Positions 32,918 to 44,200 of a stretch of 64,000 nt of DNA are shown piece after piece. Source of the stretch: Terfezia claveryi (lineage: Eukaryota > Ascomycota > Pezizomycetes > Pezizales > Pezizaceae); the NCBI GenBank assembly GCA_015179025.1, contig WHUX01000009.1, positions 496,001 through 560,000 on the forward strand, written 5' to 3'. A program made the position numbers and the translations under genes. Numbering within the stretch: the first letter of the stretch is position 1; every line of letters begins with the position of its first letter. The notes beneath the pieces were generated by a model. It was not told the DNA's origin. It was given only the letters and a program-made list of their open reading frames with translations, and did no database searches.

Positions 32918-35773
32918 TCCCCCGACACTATGAATACCTACCTCCAAACCCTCTCCTGCATTACCTCCACCAAAACCTCCATATTTTCCCGCCAGAAATC
33001 CTTATTCCTACAACGCAAATCTGAAGTTCTCTCGGCTCTGAAAGCAGATGACAAAGATGCCATCGAGCAATTAAAGGAGTTGATTCACGAGATGTCTCAA
33101 TATACCACGTCGGACCCAAGGCAAAACCTATTTGCACAAATGATTGTAAGGAACACCACGGCGGTGGATGCCCCGTGGTCTATCCTCCAGAGGTTAAAGC
33201 TTCTCCTTGCCACGGAGGAATCTGACCCAGCAGTTACTGGGAGCGAAGAGGTGGTGGCAGAGTGGATTGGGATGTTGGAGGGCGTGCTTGCACAGCAGGA
33301 ACGCAGGATGGAAGTCGCTGGGCTTGTGGGGAGAATGGTAGAGGAGTGGCTTTCGTCTCGGGGGAAGTTTGGGGAAGAATATACATCCGAAGCAGGGGCG
33401 AATTCTGCAACAGCAGAGTTAAAAAAAGAACAGTTGGAGATGTTTCGGAGTTTGGTGTTTACCCCACACCCACTTGACTCTGCTGGACCAGGACTTCAGG
33501 AGAATAGAGTTCGAGAGGCGTTAAATGGGTTATTTCAAGCTACACCCGGAGCACAGAAGGTACTCAACAATTTACGCTTGTCTCTGGGCAATAATTGTAA
33601 AGACCTCCGCTCGTCATTCAATGGGGATAATTCCGGGATGGATTACGTCCCGAAACTTGTAGTATCTCTGGTAAAATCTGGCATCTTCCGCAATGAGAAG
33701 AAATCGTTTCTGATGGACCAAGTTCTGCCAAATGCGAAGATATGCGAGGAAATCCGCGACGTTATGATTTTGTGGGCTGCGGACTTAGGAAATTGGACTT
33801 GGGAGAGTGCGGGGCTTGGGATCGGGGGCCAGGCGGGGGTAAAGTTGCAACCGAGGTTTCATATTAATGGAAAGTACAGAGTCTATATGGATCTAGACCC
33901 AACTGTTGCACTGTTTGCACATCATATTGGAACATGTCTCAGCACGAAGATGAAGCAAGATCTGAAGGTGGTATTTGATGAAGGTTTTGGGGCTTGGAAA
34001 GGGGGCCATGGAGCCCCTATGGAGAATAAGTGGCTTAAGGCGAAGCTAAGTCAGTCTATGGATAATGAAGACATTTCAGGAAGACTATGGACCCCAGATG
34101 ATAGAACGATTGAGTGCATCAGAAGAGAGCACCAGAGAAAACTGTTTTTCTTGAATAATTTACAAGATGAACTCCCTAACGCTGAGGATCCTGTGGATGC
34201 AGGGGGTTATAACGGAGTAGGAGAGCAGGAAGCGGAGTTTGAGATGAACAAGCAGGAGAAGAATGCAACTGGGACAAATGCAAAGTCAGGAAGGCTAGTC
34301 AAGGAACGGATTCTGCATACTCTGATGACGGAGTTCCATCTTTCTCGAGCCCTCTCCACACAAGGCAGTAGCAACCAGTTTACTGTCGTCATGAGCGATT
34401 TCAAGTGGTTTGGCCCATCTCTTTCCCACGAGACTCTGTGTGCGATTTTGAGATATTTCGGCTTTTCGAATGATGTTGTCGCTTTTTTCATGCAGTATCT
34501 TAGCGTACCATGTTACTTCGACGAGGAATCGGCGGAATGTATCAAGACGCGAGTTAGGGGGATTCCATTGGGTCATCCGTTGTGCGATATGAGCGCAGAA
34601 CTCCTCCTCTTCTGCCTCGACTTCCTCGTCAATCAGGTCTCTGGCGGAGATGTCCATCTCTATCGCTGTTTTGACGACCTGTGGTTCTGGGGAAGGGATA
34701 AGAAGAAGTGTGAGCGGGTCTGGAAAGAGATGCAGAAGTTTGCGGATACGTTTGGGTTGGAATTTAACCTCGAGAAATCGGGTTCCATCTCGTTTTCCTT
34801 TGACGACAAAGGAGACGTCATCATCCCCAACCCTGTTGTTGTTTCGAAAATTCTCCCCAAAGGACCAGTAAAGTGGGGACTTTTAGAGCTCACCTCCGCG
34901 GGAACCCTCACCCCAGATCAGGAGATGGTTCAAGGACATATCAAGGAACTTACTCGGCAACTCTCCTCCCCCCGGATCTCCTCCTCGATCCTCAGCTTCG
35001 CCAACGCATGGAATAGATACTTTGCAGCATTCCTCCCATACCACTTTGCTCCTCCGGCATATGCTCTTGGGAAATCCCACAGCCAAATGGTTCTCAACCA
35101 GCTCTCCTCTATCCAATCTGCAGTTCTAAAAGAGCTCAACGGAGGCGAGGGAACCACCCTAGTGAAATTCCTCCGCAAGGAAGTTAGTCGGAGATTCCCC
35201 GAGATTGACGGGGCGAAGATTCCAGAAGCATGGTTTTAGTGGCCATCTGCACTTGGTGGGCTTGGTTTGCAGAACCCCATTCTCAAGCTTGGGCCGGAGA
35301 TGGTCTGGAAGCTTGACGAAGGGTCTATCCTTAATATCGATATATTGACGAACTTCGAGCCAGACACTTACCTCAGGTTACAACTGGACATGGATAAATA
35401 CACCTACGAGCAGGCAAAGACCCGATGGATACGAGACGGGGAAGACTCCTTTCCAACTGAGGAGGAATTCTACTCCCCTGACGCTCGAGAGAAGTTCTTT
35501 AGTTTCTGGGGACGGATTTATTCGCGATTACTAAAGAAGCCGGACGCGGAAGCTGTGCTGGGGTTCGTGCTGCCGGGTAACGCCCTGGAGAGGGCAGTGG
35601 AGTTGGCGGAGATAGAGGAGTTTTGGAAGGGCGAGTATGGTAAGAGGGTGTTGGCTGTCTATGGACACGGAGTCGTGAGAACGTGGGGCGGGTTGCGATT
35701 GGTGGAGAAGGAGTGGGTACCAGGGGGACTGCTGGAGGGGGCGAGGCAGGAGCAAGGCGGGTGGGAGGAGTAG
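32810..35773 (+). CDS. rvt: rvt-type cellular reverse transcriptase-like protein, interrupted by one in-frame TAG
   Basis: A single intronless frame runs 809 codons to TAG (35237-35239) and continues in the same frame for 177 more codons to 35773, giving 987 positions in all. RT motifs are visible. Motif A is VVMSDFKWFG (Asp530). Motif B is RGIPLGHPLCDMSAELLLF. Motif C is CFDDLWFWG (Asp622 and Asp623). After them comes FNLEKSGSISF. The post-stop part (WPSALGGLGLQNP) is the kind of C-terminal segment expected in fungal members. Known rvt proteins are single-copy host genes, not retrotransposons; the Neurospora enzyme polymerises nucleotides, preferring NTPs. The first 38 residues have six basic and no acidic residues and RTYAK near 31-35, suggesting a mitochondrial presequence. 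A second ATG is codon 36. The TAG may be a null mutation, read-through, edited, or an error. Confidence 0.75.
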
Positions 35774-37126
35774 TAGGGGGTTGATTTTGCGGCACCGGGG
35801 GAGGGGGGAGCTATGTACGGGTAGAAGGTGGTAGTTAAGAATTTCTATGATGTCTCTACTCTTTTCTTATTAAATTGTTAGGTAGTGTTGACTACCGGCG
35901 GGGCGGACCTGAGATCTCTACCCTACGGAATGGCATTAGCTGGGTTGTAAAAAGAATTTAAACGGATTGAAAAGGACAGGAGTAATAAATATGAAGTCAA
36001 TGATCGAAGTAACTTAACTGTTGTTGATTAAGAACCTAGAACTTCCGGTGGCCAAACGATATATTTAGGTATAAGGTTAGGTGTAGAAGGCAGTCTTGAC
36101 TGATAGAAACAAGCACTCAATGAATTCAGACCTGAACGGGGTGCTTACTGTGGTTATACGTGCAGAAAAACATGAATTGGTTGTGCATGAATACGCAACA
36201 TGCCCAGTTTTACAGCCAAAACAACCAAATTCAAAACCAATCAAGCGAAATAATAAATACATTACTGAGTTTCGAGCTTGAAGACTAATGCCTAACTGCT
36301 TCCCTGTTGCACTCTTACATATGGTTGCGAGATCTCAATTCACTGTATATATATGCTTCATTAGGGTGACTCCCCTACAGGAGAGTGGTTGCATGGGCAT
36401 TCAAAGTCTTGAATAATAGTAACCCCGATGTTTGCAAATTTGCGATGGTAAATAAGGACCTCAAATCCCGACTCAACCAGAAAAGGTATAAGTATACCCC
36501 CCTCCTATATCTATTCCGTTGTGCACCATATCGCCTCAGCTCTCTTCTGACGTACTGCTTCTATAGCCGATCGTTCTAGTTCCAAAGTCCTGATAGAACA
36601 AATTCTGTGGGCAGCTTTCTTAACCGTGCGTAAAATAAAGCTTGTTGTAAACAGAAGTTCCCATGCTTCCTCTTACAAGGATATGGCACCGTTTTTTAAG
36701 AATCCCAGTTGACTCTCATTCGGTCTTTAATATTCCGTACCCACTGAGCACTACTCGCCCAGGTTTCTGAAGAGTAGTTGGTAAGCACCTTTCCCATACT
36801 CTGTACAAATTTCTATGACACTGTAACACTATGTCTTTACGCCTCTCCAATATTCTAAAGATGCCGGCCGATTATACCAGTACAAGAGCTCTCTTCTTGT
36901 AGCCGGCACATATTACCTGACTCTAGGAAAATTTACAGCGTTGTTGCTTTTTTGACTGGGATGTCTTTGGGCTGACCAGCACGGCCAGTGGCTAGTGTAC
37001 GCTATGCAACAAGTAATGCAGGCTAGCTATGGCTGACGGGACTACACACAACGCTTCATCATAACACAACAACTCTGACTACTACAACAAACGCTCTGAC
37101 TACAACAAACACCAGCAACTCTCTCG
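35774..37126. other. Downstream of rvt; no gene recognised
   Basis: AT-rich sequence with short frames (36077-36262 minus, 36096-36281 plus, 36385-36579 plus) that show no domain. I see no repeat, RNA gene or promoter that can be supported. Confidence 0.4.
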
Positions 37127-37452
37127 ATGGCTCATCAGACTATAGTGTCAGAACCTCCTGCCTGGGCTCCACACCCACGGCTCGATCCTGCTCTTATTCC
37201 AGTGGTTCAACCATCGGGAAACCTTTGACAATCCAGATGTAGCATTCCCTCGGCTTCAGGACTATACATTCAGGACTATGCCTTTGTTATGGGATTTGCA
37301 ATAGTAAAGACTGCAGGTTCTACCACTACCAGTCGAATCCGCTATGCTTGTATACATCATAGGCAATGCCGAAACTATCGGGATTTACAAGACATTCAAC
37401 TATTTCAACTACATAATCCAGATCAAGAGCTTGATAGGCAACCATTGAGGTA
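37127..37452 (+). pseudogene. FAR1-like N-terminus of a MULE-type transposase (remnant)
   Basis: An ATG at 37127 begins MAHQTIVSEPPAWAPHPRL. After a one-base slip near 37215 the text FDNPDVAFPRLQDY appears. A second slip in a duplicated GGACTAT near 37265 leads to FVMGFAIVKTAGSTTTSRIR, then YACIHH and CRNYRDLQD, ending in a stop near 37452. The order hydrophobic-GF-x-V-x-K, then basic-Y-x-C, then C-R is that of the FAR1 DNA-binding domain found in Mutator-like transposases. The catalytic part is not seen downstream. Confidence 0.45.
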
Positions 37453-37957
37453 GCAAAAGACAAAGGTAACTAAAGACTATAAATCAATTGTAATGTTACC
37501 TACATACTAATAGTCAAGCAAAAGAGTGTAAATGGGCAGTATCAGTGTCTTACAACTTAATTCAACTCGAGTGTGTAGGTACTTGTAATTCCAATTCAAG
37601 ATAATAAGCATATATATATAATGATATGGTTCCCAACCTATTTACTGTATATGACAGGTAGTGGATCATGATAGAAATCCGAATCAGTATGTTTTACATT
37701 GCTTGTTCTATGTTGCCCTGCCCTACCTTTAGAGCCCCACTACACAACAAGTAATACTGCAATTAACTTGCAATCAAGTACCAGCAAAACAAGAGTTATA
37801 ATGGGGAGAGTTAAACTACATCAAGTTAAAGACTCCAATAAGGAAGAATCCATTACAAAGGCAATTTAGGTTGCAAACAAGCAGTTTATTATGGATTTCA
37901 ATTAATAATAAAAGTAAGTAATTAATTATGGATCTTTAATATATGAAGGTTATTGGG

Positions 37958-39560
37958 ATTGATTCCGCGATTTATCATTGATTATCCATGAGCCAATAGT
38001 AACAATACTAGTTTAAGTATGCATGTTTCTAGTTCCCTACTAGGAAGTCAATGTTATAACTCATATATATTGGCTCTGATCCTTGATTCTTCTCTTTCAG
38101 TGATGACGTAGTTATTTATCACTCACTTGTTTGAGGAGTCAACTCGTCGGCCATGGTCTTTTCCACTCTAATTGCTGGTTAAATATTACGTAGCATGAAA
38201 TCCCTCTCGGCATTTATCTCCACCCCTACCCTCCCTCGGTTTTACACATATATTTAGATCTCTCCCCCTTCTTACTCACTACTGGACTGACTTGCAGTCT
38301 CAGGTAGTTTAGAATTGTAACTCTTAATTACGGTATGATCATCGACGATCTAAAACTCTTTGTTGGACAAGCCGCATTCGGAGTCAATAAAGGAAACCTC
38401 TGAGAGGCCACTAGGTACCTAACGGCTTGAGTCGGATTTCCTGATTTCAAACCTTGTGCCGCAATGGAGGTGTATCACCACTGAGCTTCTCATCACCAAC
38501 AGATTTATTTGTCTGTTACTCGCACTTGTAAATACAATTATTAATTCACTGATGACTGTAGGGTGGATTGTATTACCATAGCTGGTTAGCGGGTGCAGTT
38601 GCCTATGCTGATCCTGAATGACAATGTAATATAATAGAATCCCGCGATGAGCTGCAATTCATCTCATGTGTTGCATTGGTCACTGGAAGTTTCTAAACCA
38701 ATGGCAGCAAGTGTTACCATGCTCCGCAGCCTGGCGACACATGAGTCTCGGGTGCAAAAGCGAAGCCGTTTATCTCATCCTATTTAGTTAATTGCCGGTT
38801 GAGAAATGCGGGGCAATGGCTTGCTTCGAAGTGTGGGAGAATCCGAAAAGCAATAAACCACTCATGCGCATGAGTACAACGGTTAGGACTTTTGATCTGA
38901 GAATCTGGAGGACGAAATGTAGAAAAGGCGAAGACAGGGAAAAGCAAAACTCTCAAACAATGTACCTAAGGTATGGCGTAAAGCAATTTCGATTTAAATA
39001 CAATCTCCTCAAAAGGAGTGATGAGACTAGGCTGTAAAGCTGCAAGCAAGGTGGAGTATCAGACGAGCTAACGCGATGCTGAGCAGAAGTGGTTGTGTGA
39101 ATAGAGATATATGATTATGTGTGATCAGAGCCTGGTGCGGCTGACCTCTTGCAATAGGGATTGGCGTTCGGTTGATTTTCTGTTCAGGTTTGCTTATTAT
39201 TTCAAGTTTTCGCAGAGATTGATCGAACGGCTAGGAATTTGTTCTTCCAGACGAGAGCACTAGATACGTGAGCAGTAACGCTAGTCCAATCTCTAGATGC
39301 CACTGTGAAGTTACGCATAGTTAGTTGTCGAATAGCTAACTAGTTGCTCAGTATGATTTTATGACTTACGGTTAGGTGTATCTCTGAGCAAGTCAGCCCT
39401 ACTTGGACTCTTTACCCTAGCCCGCACACCTTAAATGCCACAGATCTGGATGGGCACTGTACCCTAGTTTGGTTTGTAATACTTGCATGCACTTGTCAAT
39501 CTACAAAGTAACACTCAGAATAGTGTTATTGACACAATAACTAGAATGTTTTTATGTGAA
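37958..39560 (+). repeat. Direct repeat of about 1.6 kb, copy 1 (uninterrupted)
   Basis: From about GATTCCGCG to GACACAATAACTAGA this stretch aligns with 46525-49605 once the two insertions in that copy are removed. Shared landmarks include TTATCATTGATTATC, GATGACGTAGTTATTTATC, GAGAAATGCGGGGCAATGGC and GACGAGAGCA. Weaker similarity may begin near 37830. No protein is encoded. It may be a very long LTR or part of a segmental duplication. Confidence 0.7.
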
Positions 39561-39874
39561 TGGTTAATATGTGACAGCCTTCTGGCGGGGCGGGCCCACA
39601 GTACAAAGATAAAGATAACTAATCCTTCTGCATGACGGCATTGTATTAAGCCTCAGAGTATTAACAAGCAAAACAAGTTTGGATGCTAAGCCATGCAGCA
39701 TGAGTGATTGTTCCGAATATTACTGTGGTGACAAAGTGATATTGAAGATAAGATTGGTAATTAATTCTCGTAAAAGCGTTGCCGATTGGACGATGTGCAG
39801 AGCATTGGGGATTGTGTATGTCTAACATGGTATTCTTGAGCGTCAACTACTACCCTATTTGGCTCTTCCAACTC

Positions 39875-39880
39875 TATAAA
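39875..39880 (+). promoter_or_regulatory. TATA box candidate of the lectin-like gene
   Basis: TATAAA in CAACTCTATAAAGG, 131 bp upstream of the ATG at 40011. A pyrimidine-rich leader and GCCAAAATG start context follow. Confidence 0.4.
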
Positions 39881-40010
39881 GGCCGTCCGTAGCCATCGAT
39901 CTGAAGCAACAAGTCAGCACCGCTCACACTCCTCATACCTTTCTCCCTGAAAGAAATCCTCTGATTGCAAACCCAATATTTTTAATTCACCTTCATAATT
40001 TATAGCCAAA

Positions 40011-41233
40011 ATGTCATCCAGCAAGGACAAGAAGCCGCTCCTTGGAACCTTTCTCACTACCTTCCCAACCACCTGGGGAACAGCACCATACATCTACTTT
40101 CAGAATAATGAAAACCGTCTCGCCAAGTTAAACCCCGACGGTAAAATTGAAGTTCCACAGCCGCAAAAGCCGATCAAACGCCATTCGCCCCTCTCTGCTT
40201 TCGAGTATCCTTATCCACCACCCCCAACTCTTGTATGTATTGCATGTACCTCCCTAATTAACTCTTGCTAGCTACGATGTATACGGCTAAAATTTAATGG
40301 AACCTCATAGCCGGCACCCCAGCATCATGTTTTGGGAACAAGTCCAGGCGGTAACGATATTATTGCTATTATTCCATTTGAAGCAAGCGAAATCAATATC
40401 GAGTCTGCTCCAGGCTCCAAATTTGCAGCCTTCCAACATAAACTTGAGGTTGCTTACGTTCAGTACCAAAGGTACCAGTGATCAGAAGCATCCACTGTCT
40501 TTCAGGAATCCACGCCACGAGAATACCTACTAATCAAGAGATTATTAATTTATTTTTAGCTCCTCTTGTGAGATCGTTGAGACGAAATTGAGCGATAAAA
40601 CAAGGCATCTTGTTGCCTCGAATGCTGCAACGGCTCAACCAATTGCTGCAATATTGATTCAGGATGGCTTCCGCTCGCAACACAGCGTCGAGGCAGCCAA
40701 GGCTAAGAATCTGGCTGATCCAGTGCTTCCCTATGGGCTTACGCGATATACAGTATACCATGGCGATGACCGTTACCTTTGGCTCAGCGAAACCTGGGGT
40801 GAGTAACTATGAATCAAGCAGAACCCTAAGTGACCTACTTCGGCTACTAATCGATGGTTCTTGGTACCTATTAGAATTTGGCAGCCATATTTTCAGCCAT
40901 CAACAAAAAATTACTACTATCCCCCCTGATACAATTTGGAACCATCAAGGTCAACTCTCACCACTCGCAATTTCGTCCGCCCCGGGGCGACTAGTAGTTC
41001 ACTTCCTCAATCGCCTTGGAACTATTTCCAGGGTCTCTTTGCACTACCAAGGGGGATGGGGAAAGCTAGTCGAAATTGGTCCACGTATCAACCCGCTCAA
41101 GGGGACAAATCTTGCCACGAGCCTCCAGCTCATCAACACAACGCTGCACGTCACAATACACGTTGCCTACCAAGATGAGGAAGGAAACATCAAAAGCTTC
41201 CCAGACACCTTCGTCTTTAATGACCCTCAGTAA
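40011..41233 (+). CDS. Beta-propeller lectin-like protein (Aleuria/fucose-lectin type), four exons
   Basis: Exons 40011-40232, 40311-40471, 40560-40798 and 40875-41233 join in frame to 326 residues. The introns are 78, 88 and 76 bp, all GT-AG. The last two carry CTACTAATC branch points and the last has a GTGAGT donor. No single frame spans the gene, so splicing is my reconstruction. Repeated blade-like phrases support the call: GTAPYIYFQNNENRL, FAAFQHKLEVAYVQYQ, LTRYTVYHGDDRYLWL, LAISSAPGRLVVHFLNR and HVTIHVAYQDEEGNIKSF. These fit the hydrophobic-Y-x-Q rhythm and length (about 310 residues) of Aleuria aurantia-type fucose lectins, which bind fucosylated glycans. No signal peptide is seen, as in other members. 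Binding residues cannot be assigned with confidence. The donor of intron 2 (GTACCA) is weak, and a donor nine bases earlier keeps the frame. Confidence 0.55.
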
Positions 41234-44200
41234 TACTTTTCATTTCTTTCTTTGCAAGTGGACACAGGTGTGGCCAACGTAGGTCATATGATCATTCTGT
41301 GAGAAGGAAATCACATCAGGGTATTCTACAGGAATTTAGTTTGTTTCGGATCTATGATTTTGGTATTGATTTTTTTTCCATTTTTCCCTAGCTCAAAAAA
41401 AAAAAAAAAAAAAAAAAGTTCACGTTTGGATTTCATGAATTTATGGTATGCTTGTCTGATGTTGTCATGAAAACGGGCAGTCACAGTCATGGAATTACGT
41501 TATGAGACCATCATTATTTATGCGCATGGCGCGTCCCTGGAAGCGTTTATTGTGCCATTGGGAGATTATTATATACAGTACCAACGCAACTACAGGTGGA
41601 CCAGTTTTGCGCTGGCAGCCACTCGGCGAATCAGTAAAAACCATTGGTATGTAAGTTACATAAGTTGCACAACCTCATCGCAACTCCGTGCTTTTGAGTC
41701 ACCTGGGTAAGGAAATGCTCTTCCCGATCCACTTCGAACATACCTAATAAGGGTATGCGGATGTGCGCACACGAGATGATGGCGGAACATAACAAGGTTA
41801 TATGCCATGCGCGCAGACATACCATATTGGTGGAACATAATATAATACGGGCATATACGAACATATGAGGTGTATTCATGTGTACCGTTGGAATAGCGGA
41901 AGCATAGCAATAATGGACTCGATAGCCCGCTCGCTATTGTTGCTCGCAGCCCTGGCAGCGTGATTCTTGGCGGGTTAAATACGTACAAAATCATAGCCAG
42001 CAAAAATAGATTAAGTATTTGAAGATGTAGAGGTCCATCGGCATGTGTTGGATTGTGGGAAGGATAATTGGGTGACAGTTAGATTCTGCGAATGCATGAA
42101 TTCTATACATCTGTACTAGGCCTAAATTCATGAATTCCTCCAATATATACCAGCCAAGCAAGTTTAGTTAATATAAGTGAGAGCATTGCCATGGCCAAAT
42201 GTGAGCACGCATAAGTAACTAAGCTCTCTTACAGGATGATCCAGGCGATCCAGCAAGTTCGGTTCGCACAGGCAGGAGCATTGTCATGCCTCCGATATGA
42301 GCACTGCCATCATCCAATGTCGACACTGCCATGGCTCCGATACCAATGACTAGAACTAGGGCCCTCGCTCAGTTATCATCACCACAAAGTAAAGCACTAC
42401 ATAAGAACTTCGATTAAATTTGCTATAGGAGTAGGTCGACTCAACGAGCGTAACACGTGCGGAAGAGTGCTATATATATCTTTTACGACCCCAAAGTCCT
42501 TTGCCCTTGGCAACCTTTCATAGCTGTGCGTACACCCGTAGATTCCGAAATGACCCAAGTTCTTCTCTGAATGTTAAGATTCATACAGTATGCATCTCAT
42601 AGCACAAAACCCTTTCGGTAGGAAGGAATGTTGTCTAACATAGCCTTGAATCTCATAATGTTCAACTTTCTCTCTTTTTTTTTGGTTAGCTAGAGGTGGC
42701 AAATACTTAATAACGGCTATAAGCTATACAGAACGGCTATCAAAGTAGACTCATACCAACGAATCCAGAGTCAGTACCGCAAATCTAATGAGCAGAATAG
42801 CTTTCTGAGGTCCTCCTGCATCAGATACAACTTAGTACGTGAATCCCATATCATTCAATAAGCCACAGGAAGGCTTGCCAGGTTAGCTAGCTGCATCAAA
42901 GGGAACCTCAGCGAGAGAATAAATAAGTTGATGGATATCATTGGTCGAATGGAAAATCGGAGCGCACGGTTGATTTAGTGCATCACCCGCAAACCGAACA
43001 CGTGGTTCTGAACCTTTTCACGTCGCCGATTTTTGAGGTAGAGGTTTCATTTCTTATCGATAAGACCATAATTGCGTAAATACCCCCGTTAGTGGGAAAC
43101 GTAATGCGCAAATCCTCCCTACTAGCTTTATTACAACGATCGTCCCCAACGTAACGATCGACATTGATCCCTGCTGCACGCAGTAAATTCTCACCATATG
43201 TTGTATCCTATACAGCCATACGGCTCATCCAGCAATGAGCCAGCCTCATTCACCAATCTGACGACCACCACAGCAATATTCTAGTATATCGCTCGGTCAC
43301 CCCTATTTGGATGACACATTGCGCTACGGAAGAGAGCTTATATCTAATATTTTCTCCTGTCGTATGGTATATCTTTTCTTTTAATTCCTTATGTGGTAAA
43401 TCAGTACTCGTATTAATACTACCGGTATATATTATATCTTCATCCCTCTGCTTGTTTGGGCTGTGTGATAATGTCTGCTTTCATTTGAATATACTAAAAA
43501 TTACGGTGGTGTTGGTCAGATTGGCGAATCCAACCAGCTATAGCAGCCCATTGCTGAACGGCCCGTATTGCCGTACCGTATGATTCAGAATACCTTATTG
43601 CATACAAACAAATATTGGACTAACGTGATCCTTAACACCGTCAGTTACAAGAATATTGTAAACCAACAATTGCTGCAACCTTGTTGCAATTGTTGGCACG
43701 CTATAGCCTTCTGCCGACCAATTGCAGAGGCCATTATAATACCTTGTTCATCACAGTTCCATAAGTTGTCACAGGTGATTTTGTTCTTCTTTAAGTCCCC
43801 GTAATGTTCGATACTATTTGGCATGCCCTTCTACTGTCTTAGGAACCTTACCATACATCACGGATGAGGATTGCTGCAGGAATGTGGGTTAGCATGGCAC
43901 TAGCTACATTTCGGGCGAGATCGACCTGTACGAGAGCCCAGAGTGGACGGAATCGAATTAACAAACGTCTAGGGTGCATGCGAGAGTTTCCCGCTAGGAG
44001 GGAAATACGGATGACATACCAGGCAAACTAACAAGTGATAAACCTCTCAGATATGTACCCCAATGCCCAATTGATTATTATATATCCCAACATGTGTTTG
44101 ATTAAACCGTAACCATTGGGGCTATAGTTGAGCGACTCCCCAAAACTCGCTTTTTAAAAACGCTTTTCCTTTGTAGCCAGATATCACTTTATATCTGCTC

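Noticed and set aside
34207..35178. Minus-strand frames opposite the rvt gene
   Set aside because: Shadows of the long plus-strand frame.
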